From: DASZQY01 sp963843565 | GTDB taxonomy: Bacteria > Pseudomonadota > Alphaproteobacteria > Rhizobiales > Kaistiaceae | Length of the DNA: 64,000 nucleotides | Assembly (NCBI GenBank): GCA_963843565.1 | Contig: CAWJKY010000004.1 | Span: forward strand, 186,001-250,000 | Direction: 5' to 3' | Shown here: in pieces, positions 45,074 through 54,093 of the stretch | Position numbering within the stretch: the first letter of the stretch is position 1 | Layout: each line of letters opens with the position of its first letter | Notes under the pieces: generated by a model | The model's input: only the letters and a program-made list of their open reading frames with translations | What the model was told of the DNA's origin: nothing | Database searches by the model: none | Made by a program: the position numbers and the translations under genes

Positions 45074-45672
45074 CCGACGACGAGGCACGGTTTCGCGAGC
45101 TCGTCGTCACCAACCCGGTGATCGCGACGCTGATCGAGCGGCTGCCGACGTTGGCGCTGCCCGATTGCTGGATCGTCGCCGGTGCGGTCATGCAGAGCGT
45201 GTGGAACGCGCTCGACGGGCGCGACCCCTCCTACGGTATCCGCGACTACGACGTTTTCTATTTCGACCCCGACACATCGTGGGACGCGGAAGACCGCGCG
45301 ATCAGGCGGGCGGCGGAGGCCTTCGCCGACATCGACGCGAAGATCGAGGTGCGCAACCAGGCCCGCGTCCATCTCTGGTTCGACGAACGCAACGGCACCA
45401 CCGGCTACCCGCAGCTCACCTCGTCGTGCCACGGCATCAACGTCTTCCTCGAGACGCCGAGCATGCTCGGCCTCCACCCGATGGGCGGCGGCGCCTTCGA
45501 TATCTACGCGCCCCACGGCTTCGGCGATCTCTTCAACTTCATCCACCGCCCCAATCCCGGCGCCATCGGACCCGCCACCCACTACGCCGAGAAGGCGGAG
45601 CGACGGCGGGCCCTTTATCCGCAGCTCACGCTCGTGCCGTGGGACGCCGCGTTCAGCGAGGACCACCCATGA
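45070..45672 (+). CDS. Nucleotidyltransferase family protein (DUF925 / NTP_transf_6)
   Basis: 200 residues from the ATG at 45070. It has the pattern of the DUF925 nucleotidyltransferase-like family: WIVAGAVMQSVWNALDGRDP, the acidic pair in IRDYDVFYFD, a conserved NQARVHLW and a closing HAEK-like helix. The substrate is unknown. Because of the single-base shift just upstream, the MmeI-like frame runs into this gene and the two read as one 1,200-residue protein; GC-rich composition and family boundaries argue for a separate gene. Its end overlaps the patatin start by 4 bases (ATGA). Confidence 0.82.
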   Translation: MTDDEARFRELVVTNPVIATLIERLPTLALPDCWIVAGAVMQSVWNALDGRDPSYGIRDYDVFYFDPDTSWDAEDRAIRRAAEAFADIDAKIEVRNQARVHLWFDERNGTTGYPQLTSSCHGINVFLETPSMLGLHPMGGGAFDIYAPHGFGDLFNFIHRPNPGAIGPATHYAEKAERRRALYPQLTLVPWDAAFSEDHP

Positions 45673-46784
45673 CCGATACTCCCGACAAGGCGGCGCCGCC
45701 CAAACGGGGCGTTGCCCATCGGCTCCGCGAGATCGCGGCGCGGGTGAAACCGCAGAAGGAGCCGCTGCCGCCGAAGCTGAAGACCATCAACCTCGCGCTG
45801 CAGGGCGGCGGCGCCCACGGCGCCTTCACCTGGGGCGTGCTCGACGCGCTGCTCGAAGACGAGCGGCTCGACTTCGAGGCGATCTCCGGCACCAGCGCCG
45901 GCGCCATGAACGCGGTGGCGCTCGCCGACGGGCTGATGCGCGACGGCGCCGAGGGCGCCCGCCACCGCCTCGGCGCCTTCTGGCGGCGCGTCAGCCAGGA
46001 AGGCGGCGGCTCGGGCACGGCCGGCGAGATCCTGCAATCGATGCTGGGCTTCTGGCACATGCAGAGCTTCTCGCCCTTCGAGTTCTTCCAGCAGCTCACC
46101 AGCTTCGTTTCGCCCTACCGGACCAATCCGCTCGACATCAATCCGCTCCGCGATCTCGTCGAGCACCTGATCGACTTCAACCGCGTGCGCGCCAACGACG
46201 GGCTGAAGCTCTTCATCTCGGCGACCAACGTGCGCACCGGCAAGATCAAGGTGTTCTCCGGCAAGGAGGTGACCGCCGAGGCGGTGATGGCGTCGGCCTG
46301 CCTGCCCTATCTTTTCCAGGCGGTGGAGATCGACGGCGAGGCTTACTGGGACGGCGGCTACGCCGGCAACCCGGCGCTGTTTCCCTTCTTCGAGGAGACC
46401 GCGACCGAGGACATTCTGGTCGTCCAGGTGAACCCGGTGCGCCGCGAGGAAATCCCCCACACGGCGCAGGCGATCACCGAGCGGGCGAGCGAGATCACCT
46501 TCAACGCGTCGCTCTTGCGCGAATTCCGCGCCATCGACTTCGTCAACCGGCTGATGGACGAGCACCGCCTCGACCCCAAGCGCTATCGCCGCAACCGGCT
46601 GCACCGCATCGACGCCACCGCGGCGCTCGCGAAATACAACGCGGCCACCAAGCTCGACACCAGCTGGCACTTCTTTCAGGAGCTCCACCACGCCGGCCGC
46701 AAGGCCGGCAAGGACTGGCTCGCGGCGCACTACGACGATCTGGGCGTGCGATCGACGCTGGATGTGCGGAGCGAGTTCATGTGA
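45669..46784 (+). CDS. Patatin-like phospholipase
   Basis: 371 residues from the ATG at 45669. The patatin domain starts with the oxyanion motif GGGAHGAF (47-54), the nucleophile serine S76 lies in GTSAG, and the catalytic aspartate is in WDGGYAGN near residue 228. The last 100 residues form a helical extension. It is expected to be a serine lipase/phospholipase with a Ser-Asp dyad. There is no signal peptide. It is coupled to the nucleotidyltransferase gene upstream and convergent with the LysR gene. Confidence 0.9.
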   Translation: MTDTPDKAAPPKRGVAHRLREIAARVKPQKEPLPPKLKTINLALQGGGAHGAFTWGVLDALLEDERLDFEAISGTSAGAMNAVALADGLMRDGAEGARHRLGAFWRRVSQEGGGSGTAGEILQSMLGFWHMQSFSPFEFFQQLTSFVSPYRTNPLDINPLRDLVEHLIDFNRVRANDGLKLFISATNVRTGKIKVFSGKEVTAEAVMASACLPYLFQAVEIDGEAYWDGGYAGNPALFPFFEETATEDILVVQVNPVRREEIPHTAQAITERASEITFNASLLREFRAIDFVNRLMDEHRLDPKRYRRNRLHRIDATAALAKYNAATKLDTSWHFFQELHHAGRKAGKDWLAAHYDDLGVRSTLDVRSEFM

Positions 46785-46790
46785 GGCCCC

Positions 46791-47696
46791 TCACCCCGGC
46801 GCCGGTGCGTTGACCTGAGACTTGAGCGCCGTCGCGAGGCGGTCGAAGACGAGGCGGAGGCGCCGGTTGGCGCGCTGGTCCTCGTGCATCGCCACCCACA
46901 TGTCGAGCGACCAGGCGACGACGCGCGGTAGCACCGGCACGAGGTCCTTGTCGCGGCGAGCGATGCCGTGCTGCAGGCCGCCGATGCCGAGGCCGGCGCG
47001 GATCGCGGCGATCTGGGCGAGGTCGCTGTCCGAGCGGAAGGCGAAGAGGTCGCGATTCCAGCCCGCCGATTCCGCCTCGACCCCGGCGAGAATCGGCGGG
47101 CGCGTATCGAAGCCGACGACGGCGTGTCGGGCGAGATCGTCGATGCTTTTCGGCAAGCCGTGCTTGTCGACGTAGCGGCGGTGGGCGTAGAGGCCGCCAC
47201 GCACCTTGCCGACACGCTTCGCGACCAGCGCCGCCTGCTCGGGGCGCACCATGCGCACCGCGATATCCGCGGCGCGGCGGAGAAGATCGTCGACCCGGTT
47301 CGACAGCACCAGCTCGATCACCAGCTTCGGGTAGTCCTCGCGGAGATCGGCAAGGATCGGCGGCAGCACCTCGGCGCCGACGACCTCGCTCGCCGTGATG
47401 CGCACCACGCCGCCGGTGTCGTCGGCGAGGCCGGAGGCGGCGCGCACCATCGCCGAGGCGGCGCCGGCCATGGCCTCGGCATGGGGGCGGAGCTCGACCG
47501 CGGCCTCCGTCGCGGTGAGGCCGGAGGGCGAGCGCGCGAACAACACGACGCCCAGCGCCTTCTCGAGGGCGTCGATGTGGCGGCCAACGGTCGGCTGGGT
47601 GAGGCCGAGATCGCGCGCCGCGGCCGACAGACTGCCGCCCGCCATGACGGCGAGGAAGGTGCGCGAGAGCTCCCAGCCAGGAGTCGGATCGGCCAT
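46791..47696 (-). CDS. LysR-family transcriptional regulator
   Basis: 301 residues. An N-terminal winged helix-turn-helix (FLAVMAGGSLSAAARDLGLTQPTVGRHIDALE, given in pieces: FLAVMAGGSLSAAARDLG and LTQPTVGRHIDALE) is followed by a periplasmic-binding-type effector domain. It is divergent from the SDR gene at 47790 with 93 bases between the starts, so that gene is the likely target. A palindrome ATACA-GGAA-TGTAT overlaps its start codon (47695-47708). The inducer is unknown. Confidence 0.9.
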   Translation of the reverse strand: MADPTPGWELSRTFLAVMAGGSLSAAARDLGLTQPTVGRHIDALEKALGVVLFARSPSGLTATEAAVELRPHAEAMAGAASAMVRAASGLADDTGGVVRITASEVVGAEVLPPILADLREDYPKLVIELVLSNRVDDLLRRAADIAVRMVRPEQAALVAKRVGKVRGGLYAHRRYVDKHGLPKSIDDLARHAVVGFDTRPPILAGVEAESAGWNRDLFAFRSDSDLAQIAAIRAGLGIGGLQHGIARRDKDLVPVLPRVVAWSLDMWVAMHEDQRANRRLRLVFDRLATALKSQVNAPAPG

Positions 47697-47708
47697 ACAG
47701 GAATGTAT
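47695..47708. promoter_or_regulatory. Candidate LysR operator
   Basis: Perfect arms ATACA and TGTAT are separated by GGAA, in the AT-rich gap between the divergent lysR and SDR genes and overlapping the lysR start. Size and position fit autoregulation of a LysR gene. Confidence 0.4.
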
Positions 47709-47789
47709 AGCCGACCCACACAGATAGGCAATTTCCTTTCAGGCGCCGGTGTCCGATATCCGGGCCAACGAAATCGAAAGGATAGTCCC

Positions 47790-48806
47790 ATGAGCAAGAC
47801 GAAAACGGCGCTGGTGATCGGCGCGACCGGCGGGATCGGCGGCGAAGCCGCCCGCCAGATGCTGGCCCGCGGCTGGCGCGTGAAGGCGCTGAACCGCACG
47901 CTGCCCAAGGAACGCGGCCGGATCGAATGGATCGCTGGCGACGCGATGGACGCACAGACGGTCGCCGAGGCGGCACGTGGCGTCGACGTCATCGTGCATG
48001 GCGCCAACCCGGCCTACTATCGCAACTGGCGAGAGCTCGCGATCCCGATGCTCGCCAACACGATCGCCGCGGCGGTTGCCGAAGGCGCGCTGATCGTCTT
48101 CCCGGGCAACGTCTACAACTACGGTCCCGACGCCTGGTCGGCGATCCGCGAGGACTCGCCCCAGCACCCGGTCTCCCGGAAGGGCGCCGTGCGCGTCGAG
48201 ATGGAAGCGATGCTGAAGGCCGCGGCGAGCGCCGGCGCGCGGGCGCTGATCGTGCGCGCGCCGGACGTCTTCGGGACGCCCTCCCCCTCGTCCAACTTCG
48301 CCAGCGTCATCGTGCATGCCGGCAAGCCGGTGACCAGCATCACCGAGATGGGCAAAGCGGGCGTCGGCCACGCCTGGGCCTATACGCCCGACCTCGCCGC
48401 GGCGATGGTCGCGCTGATCGAGAAGCGCGCCGAGCTGGCGCCGTTCGAGACGGTCAACTTCGCCGGTCACTGGCTGACCGGCGCCGAGATGACCGCCGCC
48501 ATCCGCAAGGCAGCGGGCAATCCGGATCTCCCGGCGCGGCGCTTCCCGTGGTTCCTCGTCCGCGCGCTGGCGCCGGTGGTGCGGCTGTTCCGCGAGGTCG
48601 CCGAGATGCGTTACCTGTGGGACACGCCGGTTCGCCTCGACAACACCAAGCTCGTGTCGCTGCTCGGCGCCGAACCGCAGACGCCGCTCGACGTGGCGAT
48701 CCGCGCTTCGCTGAACGCGATCGGCTGTTTGCCGCAGGCGGCGACGCCCCGCGCTCAGACGCCGGAGCCGTCGCTTTCGTCGGGGGTGGGTTCGGCGGGA
48801 CGCTGA
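47790..48806 (+). CDS. NAD-dependent epimerase/dehydratase (extended/atypical SDR)
   Basis: 338 residues from the ATG at 47790, with GAAAGG upstream. It has an N-terminal NAD(P) motif GATGGIGG (11-18), NVYNYGPD as the tyrosine-containing strand and a C-terminal helical cap. The canonical YxxxK is not obvious, so this may be an atypical SDR. The substrate is unknown. It is probably controlled by the divergent LysR protein. The last 52 bases overlap the convergent small gene at 48755. Confidence 0.82.
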   Translation: MSKTKTALVIGATGGIGGEAARQMLARGWRVKALNRTLPKERGRIEWIAGDAMDAQTVAEAARGVDVIVHGANPAYYRNWRELAIPMLANTIAAAVAEGALIVFPGNVYNYGPDAWSAIREDSPQHPVSRKGAVRVEMEAMLKAAASAGARALIVRAPDVFGTPSPSSNFASVIVHAGKPVTSITEMGKAGVGHAWAYTPDLAAAMVALIEKRAELAPFETVNFAGHWLTGAEMTAAIRKAAGNPDLPARRFPWFLVRALAPVVRLFREVAEMRYLWDTPVRLDNTKLVSLLGAEPQTPLDVAIRASLNAIGCLPQAATPRAQTPEPSLSSGVGSAGR

Positions 48807-49066
48807 CGGCGGCTGTCGGAGGCAAGGCGCGGCAACTGGCCGGGCAGCGGCATCCAGCCGGTCAGTTCGTTCTCCGCGTAGACGACGCGGGCGAAGGGAT
48901 CGGAATCGTTGGCGACCCAGCCCTCCTCGCGCGAGCGCGCCGAGGTCGACCAGCGCACCGCGTCCATCTCCGCCGGCCCCTGCTCGGTGGCCCGCAGGCG
49001 CGCCAGAACCAGCGTGCCGTCGCGCGGCGCGCTTCTCATCGGCTCCCAGCGAACGGTGTCGGTCAT
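48755..49066 (-). CDS. Small hypothetical protein
   Basis: 103 residues from the ATG at 49064-49066, preceded by a good AAGGAGA. The N-terminus WEPMRSAPRDGTLVLARLRA recalls small phage/bacterial proteins that start with W-x-P-x-x-x-APRDG (DUF551-like), and a tryptophan-rich middle (EEGWVAND, LTGWMPLP) follows. The last 25 residues are polar and probably disordered, and their codons overlap the 3' end of the SDR gene. Function unknown. Confidence 0.65.
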   Translation of the reverse strand: MTDTVRWEPMRSAPRDGTLVLARLRATEQGPAEMDAVRWSTSARSREEGWVANDSDPFARVVYAENELTGWMPLPGQLPRLASDSRRQRPAEPTPDESDGSGV

Positions 49067-49243
49067 CGCGAGTCTCCTTATCCGGCAGGCAAGAATGGCA
49101 CGGTCGGCGGTGTGGGCAAGTGTGAACGGAGCCACCCGGCGCCTTGAGCGGGCGCCGGGACCCGGCTAGGCTCATGGGCGATCCGTGAGGTATGGGCAGG
49201 GGGCCCCGCGGGCGACCGACCAACGAACCGGATCGAGCGAACG

Positions 49244-50356
49244 ATGCGTCGCGTTCCCCCCGCCCTGCTGGCCGCCGCCGTTCTGGCGTTCGCCACCCTG
49301 CCCGCCGCCGCCGCGCCGCAAACGGGCTCCTCCGAGACCCCCATCCACTTCATGAAGCGGCTCTTCAAGGAGCCGGTCGACGTACTCACCGGCAAGACAC
49401 CGACGCTCCACAAGGCTGCGCTGGCGACCTCGGGACCGGCAACCGCACCACCGACCGCCGCACCCGACGTGCCGCTGCCGCGGCTGCGCCCCGGAGAAGG
49501 CGAGGTGACGATGGTCGCCTCGGCGGCGCCCGTGACGACCCCGGCGCTGGTCGTGCCGACGCCGCACCTCCGCCCGGAGCCGGGCGCTGTCGTGGCCGCG
49601 GCTCCGGCAACCGACGTCCCGGTCCCGCCGGTCGCGGACATCCCCGCCCCGCCCGCCGCCGAGGCTGCGGCGGCACCGGCCGCCGATGGCACCGGTTCGG
49701 CTCCTTCGCCGGAAGTGAAACTCGCCGCGCTGCCGCCGGTTCCGACGCCCGCACCGCCGGCGCCGCCCAAGCTCATCCGCCCGCCGCCCGCGGCAACCTC
49801 GTTCTGCGGCGCCGCGATCGCCAAGCTCGGCGTGACCGCGACGCCGCTTGCCGTGATCAGGGAAGGCGCCAACAACGCCTGCACGGTGCCCGAGCCGGTG
49901 GCCATCGCCGCGCTCGACGACGGCAGGGTCGACTTTTCCTCCAAGGCGATCGTCGATTGTTCGCTCGCCGAAACGCTCGCCGACTGGATCGACAAGAAGG
50001 TCGAGCCGGCGGCGTTCAAGATCTACGGCGAGCACCTGACCGGCTTGCGCATCGCCGACGCCTATTCGTGCCGGACCCGCGACAACATCGAGGGCGCCAA
50101 GCTCAGCGAGCACGCCAAGGGCAACGCCATCGACATCTCCGCCTTCCGCGTCGGCACGCGCTGGATCGCGGTCGGCCCCGGCTGGCAGGGGGGCGGCGAC
50201 GATTTGGCGTTCCTCACCAAGGTCAGGAAATCCGCTTGCGGCCCGTTCAAGACGGTGCTCGGCCCGGGTGCCGACGCCTACCACACCGATCACTTCCACC
50301 TCGACCTCGCCAAACGGCGGACCAGCGGCCCGAGCCGCGGCCTCGCCTGCCCGTAA
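49244..50356 (+). CDS. Secreted extensin-like family protein (putative M15-type metallopeptidase fold)
   Basis: 370 residues with a Sec signal peptide (about 1-23). Residues 24-185 are Pro/Ala-rich low complexity. The C-terminal 190 residues are the extensin-like domain (PF06904 type): SFCGAAIAKLGV, CSLAETLADW, SCRTRDNI, LSEHAKGNAIDISAF and YHTDHFHLDLA, ending in RGLACP. The conserved H/D/H residues resemble the zinc site of D-Ala-D-Ala carboxypeptidase-like M15 enzymes, and six cysteines suggest disulfides. A periplasmic role in peptidoglycan processing is likely but unproven. Confidence 0.87.
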   Translation: MRRVPPALLAAAVLAFATLPAAAAPQTGSSETPIHFMKRLFKEPVDVLTGKTPTLHKAALATSGPATAPPTAAPDVPLPRLRPGEGEVTMVASAAPVTTPALVVPTPHLRPEPGAVVAAAPATDVPVPPVADIPAPPAAEAAAAPAADGTGSAPSPEVKLAALPPVPTPAPPAPPKLIRPPPAATSFCGAAIAKLGVTATPLAVIREGANNACTVPEPVAIAALDDGRVDFSSKAIVDCSLAETLADWIDKKVEPAAFKIYGEHLTGLRIADAYSCRTRDNIEGAKLSEHAKGNAIDISAFRVGTRWIAVGPGWQGGGDDLAFLTKVRKSACGPFKTVLGPGADAYHTDHFHLDLAKRRTSGPSRGLACP

Positions 50357-50417
50357 CGCCTGAGCCGGCAACTGTGCTATCGCTCCCGGACCGGACGGAA
50401 CTGGGAGGGACGCGACC

Positions 50418-51269
50418 ATGATCCGACTTGGCGGCCACGGCCTGCCCGTCTCCAGCGACGACCCCTATGCCTTCGCGCGCGCCCACGTCGATTTCGGCTA
50501 CGGCGCCGCCTATTGCCCTCCGGTCAGGCTTGCCGACACCCAGCGCCTCGCCGACATTCGCAAGGCCTTCGCGGCGGAAGGCGTGCCGATCGCCGAGATC
50601 GGCATCTGGCGGAACCTGGTTTCGACCGATCCGGCAACGCGCAAAGCGAACCGCGACTATGCCGCCGAGTGCCTGGCGATCGCGGAGGAAGTCGGCGCCC
50701 GCTCGGCGGTCAGCTACATCGGCAGCTATGCGCCGGGCTCCGACTACGGGCCCCACCCGCACAACCTCACCGACGAAGCCTTCGCCGACACGGTCGAGGT
50801 GGCGCGGGAGCTGATCGATACGGTCAAGCCGAAGCGCGCGAAGTTCGCCCTCGAGATGCTCCAGTACGGGCTGCCGGACAGCATCGACAAGACCGTCGAA
50901 CTGATCCACGCCGTCGACCGGCCGGCGTTTGCCGCCCACCTCGACCCGGTCAACCTGATCCTGACGCCGCGCCAGTATTGGGACACCGGCGCGCTGCTCC
51001 GCGAAGCCTTCGCCAAGCTCGGCAAATGGATCGTGAGCTGCCACGCCAAGGACATCGTGCTGCACCACCAGGCCGCGCTGCACTTCGACGAAGTGATGAT
51101 CGGCGAAGGGCAGCTCGACTATCGCACCTACCTCCGCGAACTGGAGAGAGCCGGCGACGTGCCCCTGATGCTCGAACACCTCGACGCCGCCGACTACGCG
51201 AAAGCGCGCGACGTCATCTTCGCGGTCGGCGACGAAGTGGGCATCGCCTTCGTCAACCGGAAGACGTGA
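50418..51269 (+). CDS. Xylose-isomerase-like TIM-barrel sugar phosphate isomerase/epimerase
   Basis: 283 residues from the ATG at 50418, with GGGAGGGA upstream. The AP-endonuclease-2/xylose-isomerase fold is visible from metal-site segments: IAEIGIWRN, KFALEMLQYG, FAAHLDPVNL, IVSCHAKDI and PLMLEHL. It carries no signal peptide. Members act on sugars or inositol-type substrates; the substrate here is unknown. It stands downstream of the extensin-like gene by 61 bases on the same strand. Confidence 0.85.
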   Translation: MIRLGGHGLPVSSDDPYAFARAHVDFGYGAAYCPPVRLADTQRLADIRKAFAAEGVPIAEIGIWRNLVSTDPATRKANRDYAAECLAIAEEVGARSAVSYIGSYAPGSDYGPHPHNLTDEAFADTVEVARELIDTVKPKRAKFALEMLQYGLPDSIDKTVELIHAVDRPAFAAHLDPVNLILTPRQYWDTGALLREAFAKLGKWIVSCHAKDIVLHHQAALHFDEVMIGEGQLDYRTYLRELERAGDVPLMLEHLDAADYAKARDVIFAVGDEVGIAFVNRKT

Positions 51270-51427
51270 GGCGCGCGCAGCGCCGTCGCCCGGACAGCGT
51301 GGGGCAACGCTGGGGGTCGCCACTATCTTAGATTGCATCCACGGTGAGTCGTAGTATCATCGGTTGACCCGACGGCGGGCCATGGGGCTCGCCGGGCAGT
51401 TCCGCGTTGGCATAGGAGGCAAGTCCC

Positions 51428-51757
51428 ATGCTGCGGATCGTGTCTGGTGTGTTGGTCGCGCTGGCCCTCACCCTCGTTCCGGCTTTGGCCGGCGACCTCA
51501 CCGGTACCTCCGTGACTCCGATCGCGCCGTTGCCGGTCCTCGATTCACCACCCGGCGGCTTCTTCAAAGGAGCCGGCAAAGAGATCGGCACGGCGAAACC
51601 GGGACAGTTCTTCATTGTCCTGCAGCAGCTCACCGTCCCGTCGATCGTCGGGTCTCAGGACTGGCTGCAGGTCAAGTCGCAGTCAGGCGAACAGACCACC
51701 GGCTGGATTTATCTGGGCCCGAGCGACGGGTCCACCGTCAACGTCAAGTCCTTCTAG
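51428..51757 (+). CDS. Small secreted protein with SH3-like C-terminus
   Basis: 109 residues. A signal peptide (about 1-21, cleavage after ALA) is followed by a small domain with strand patterns FFIVLQQLTVP, DWLQVKSQ and TTGWIYLGP that recall bacterial SH3 (YgiM-like) folds. I do not recognise a named family. It is followed by a small membrane protein gene 14 bases downstream; the two are probably co-transcribed and could form an envelope pair. Confidence 0.72.
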   Translation: MLRIVSGVLVALALTLVPALAGDLTGTSVTPIAPLPVLDSPPGGFFKGAGKEIGTAKPGQFFIVLQQLTVPSIVGSQDWLQVKSQSGEQTTGWIYLGPSDGSTVNVKSF

Positions 51758-51771
51758 GGAGTCAGGTCAAC

Positions 51772-52137
51772 ATGGCCGTCGCCGTCGCTGCGCAATCGCC
51801 ACCAGACATCGCGTACTACGCGTTCACGGCGTCGGCCGTCGTCGGCCTGATGGCGCTCTACACGTTTGGGGTCTGGCTTCGCACGTACGTCTTCCCGACC
51901 GGCAAGGAAGGGCCGCTCAAGCGCCAGCTGCTCGCCAGCATTCCGATCGGCCTCATCACCATGGCGGGGTACGCAAAGACCGCGCTGCCATCGCTGGCCA
52001 GCGACGGCTCGGCGGTGTTCGACGCATTCCTGATCGCCGGCTACGCCATCATCTTCGGCATGCTGTCGCGCGACGTGCTCGAACGCGTGCTCGCGGGCGG
52101 CGCGCCGACCCCGACCCTGCCGAACGTCGCGCCCTGA
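51772..52137 (+). CDS. Small membrane protein with three predicted helices
   Basis: 121 residues from the ATG at 51772. Hydrophobic segments lie at about 14-36, 51-66 and 82-98. A KEGPLKRQ loop separates the first two, and the tail is Pro-rich. No named family recognised. It is the second gene of a pair with the secreted SH3-like protein and is convergent with the hydrolase gene, with a hairpin between them (52141-52160). Confidence 0.7.
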   Translation: MAVAVAAQSPPDIAYYAFTASAVVGLMALYTFGVWLRTYVFPTGKEGPLKRQLLASIPIGLITMAGYAKTALPSLASDGSAVFDAFLIAGYAIIFGMLSRDVLERVLAGGAPTPTLPNVAP

Positions 52138-52140
52138 GGC

Positions 52141-52160
52141 GGGAGGGCCGCCGCCCTCCC
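52141..52160. terminator. Hairpin between convergent genes, probable terminator
   Basis: An 8-bp stem GGGAGGGC/GCCCTCCC has a CGCC loop and is followed by a pyrimidine-rich TCTCCTCTCG. It starts 4 bases after the stop at 52137 and lies before the convergent stop at 52171. The missing T run makes it a weak intrinsic terminator. Confidence 0.5.
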
Positions 52161-52170
52161 TCTCCTCTCG

Positions 52171-53034
52171 TCAGACGAAGCGCTGGACGAACGTGAGCGC
52201 GGTCTCCGCCACCTCCTGCCAGCCGTTGTCGATGACCAGGGCGTGGCCGCGATCCTTGATCAGCGCAAACTCGGTGACGCCGGAGTTGTGGCGCTTCTGG
52301 AGCTTGAAGGTGGCGTGGGCGATTGCGTAGGGGACGGTGTGGTCCTTCTCGCCCTCGATGATGAGGAGCGGCCCGCGCTTCGGGTTCCGGCTGTCGACCC
52401 GGGCCTCGGTCCACGGGTTGAGGTTGGCGGCGGCGGCCTGGAAGAGCGGCTTGCCCGACGTCGGCACGGCGAACTCCTTGTAGAGGCGCTTGGCCTCGGC
52501 CTCGCTGACCATGTTGGCGAATGCGTAGCGGAACTGCTCGTAGGTGAGCGGCACGGCGCGGCTGCGATTGGCCGGATTGCCGAGCACCGGGAAGGCCGAC
52601 TTCAGCGCCGAGAACGGCAGCGGCAGCACGCCGCGGAAGGGCGCCGGGTCGATGGCGACCGACGCTTGCGCGAGGCCCATGCCGGCCAGCGCCTGGGTCA
52701 GAAGCCCGCCGAACGAATGGCCGACGATCGCCGGCTTCATCTTCAGGCCGCCGATCACCTTGGCGAAGTGGTCGACCACTTCGCCGATGCCCTTGTTGGC
52801 GAACACTTCCGGCCTGGCGTTGGCTTCCGCGACGGTCTCGGGATCGTCGGGCCAGCCCGGCGTCAGCGCGGTGAAGCCCGCCTTCTCGAAGAGCGCACCC
52901 CAGCGGTCCCAGCTCGACGGCAGGAGCCACAGGCCATGCACGAACACGACCGGCGGCTTGCCGGTCTTGTTGGCCTTCTCGACCTGCATCATTTCGTGTT
53001 CGGTAATTGTGACCGGCTTCTTTGCCCTGGCCAT
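52171..53034 (-). CDS. Alpha/beta hydrolase
   Basis: 287 residues from the ATG at 53032-53034 (MARAKKPVTI). The alpha/beta-hydrolase core is present: VVFVHGLWLLPSSW (oxyanion region), the nucleophile in GHSFGG, the acid in EGEKDHTVPY and the histidine in KDRGHALVID. The substrate cannot be inferred. A longer start is open in frame but extends into DNA shared with the divergent VOC gene. It may act on esters or epoxides like related family members. Confidence 0.85.
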   Translation of the reverse strand: MARAKKPVTITEHEMMQVEKANKTGKPPVVFVHGLWLLPSSWDRWGALFEKAGFTALTPGWPDDPETVAEANARPEVFANKGIGEVVDHFAKVIGGLKMKPAIVGHSFGGLLTQALAGMGLAQASVAIDPAPFRGVLPLPFSALKSAFPVLGNPANRSRAVPLTYEQFRYAFANMVSEAEAKRLYKEFAVPTSGKPLFQAAAANLNPWTEARVDSRNPKRGPLLIIEGEKDHTVPYAIAHATFKLQKRHNSGVTEFALIKDRGHALVIDNGWQEVAETALTFVQRFV

Positions 53035-53189
53035 GACGATATGCCCCTCTGCACTGGCGCGTACGCCGATGGATGAAGTCTCTGGACTTTCGGGATGCGA
53101 GACGTACTTGAGGAATGCCGCCTCGGAAGGGGCACGTCTCATGCCGCCATCGAAGGGCGGATGCCGGTCAGATAGCACGGCTCGTGAAG

Positions 53190-54069
53190 ATGACACTGCC
53201 GAAAGAAACGACACTTGGCCCGGTGCACATCGCCGTCACCGACGGCGAGCGGGCGCTTGCCGTGTGGCGCGATCTGGTCGGGCTGAGCGTTCAGGGAACC
53301 GATGCGGACGGCATCCGCCTCGGCGCCGGCGGGCGAACGCTTGTCGTGCTGGAGCCGGGCGCGACGCGGCCGGTCGAAGAACACCAGCGGTCTCTATCAC
53401 GTCGCCCTGCACGTGCCGGCGCGCAAGGAACTGGCGCGAATCACCGCGCGGCTGATGGCGACGCGCTTTCCCAATTCGCCGACCGACCACCTCGTCTCCG
53501 AAGCGACGTACCTTTGGGATCTCGACGGCAACGGCATCGAGATCACCTTCGAGACGCCGTGGCGCGGCACCTTCAAGTCCAACGGCGACGATTTCTACGC
53601 GCTGACCACCGACTGCCGGCGCCACTCGGGCCGCGACGCCATCGACCTGCATGGCCTGATGGCCGAACTCGATCCCGCCGACGACCTCCGCCAGGCGATG
53701 CCGGCGGGAACCCGCGTCGGCCACGTTCATCTCCACGTCGGCGATCTCGACGCGGCGATGGGCTTCTACAACGCAGGGATCGGCTTCGAGCGGCTGATGC
53801 TCAACAGGCGGGTGCGCATGGGCGACGTCGGCCTCGGCTATCAGCCGCACGCCATCGCCTTCAACACGTGGGCGGGAACTGGCGCGCCGCAGGCGCCGGC
53901 CGGCGCGAGCGGCCTGCGCTGGTTCGGCATCGAAGTGCCTGGCGTCGACGACCTCGCCGCGATCCGCGATCGCCTCGCCGACGGCGGCGCGGAGGTCGGC
54001 GAGCGCGACGGCGGCTACGACACCCGCGACCCGGCCGGCAACCGGGTGCGGCTGACCTCGGCAGCCTAG
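53190..54069 (+). pseudogene. VOC-family (glyoxalase/extradiol dioxygenase type) protein, frameshifted
   Basis: The first half reads from the ATG at 53190 (MTLPKETTLGPVHIAVTDG) to GATRPVE, and the second half continues in a different frame from TSGLYHVALHVPARKELAR to the stop at 54069. Omitting one A around 53376-53382 (GAAGAAC to GAAGAC) restores one frame of about 292 residues with two VOC modules, as in CatE/catechol-2,3-dioxygenase-like proteins. Metal ligands would be the H of GPVHIAV, the H of GHVHLHVGD and a late E (FGIEVPG). The break is a single-base insertion: either a young pseudogene or an assembly error. A GTG at 53184 is an alternative start. Confidence 0.8.
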
Positions 54070-54093
54070 CCGTGGGCAGCGACGGCGTGCTGC

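Noticed and set aside
42049..45672. A genuine 1,207-residue RM-nucleotidyltransferase fusion protein
   Set aside because: The family ending of the RM enzyme is present one frame over, with an ATGA junction to a full nucleotidyltransferase gene, so a one-base shift explains the fusion better.
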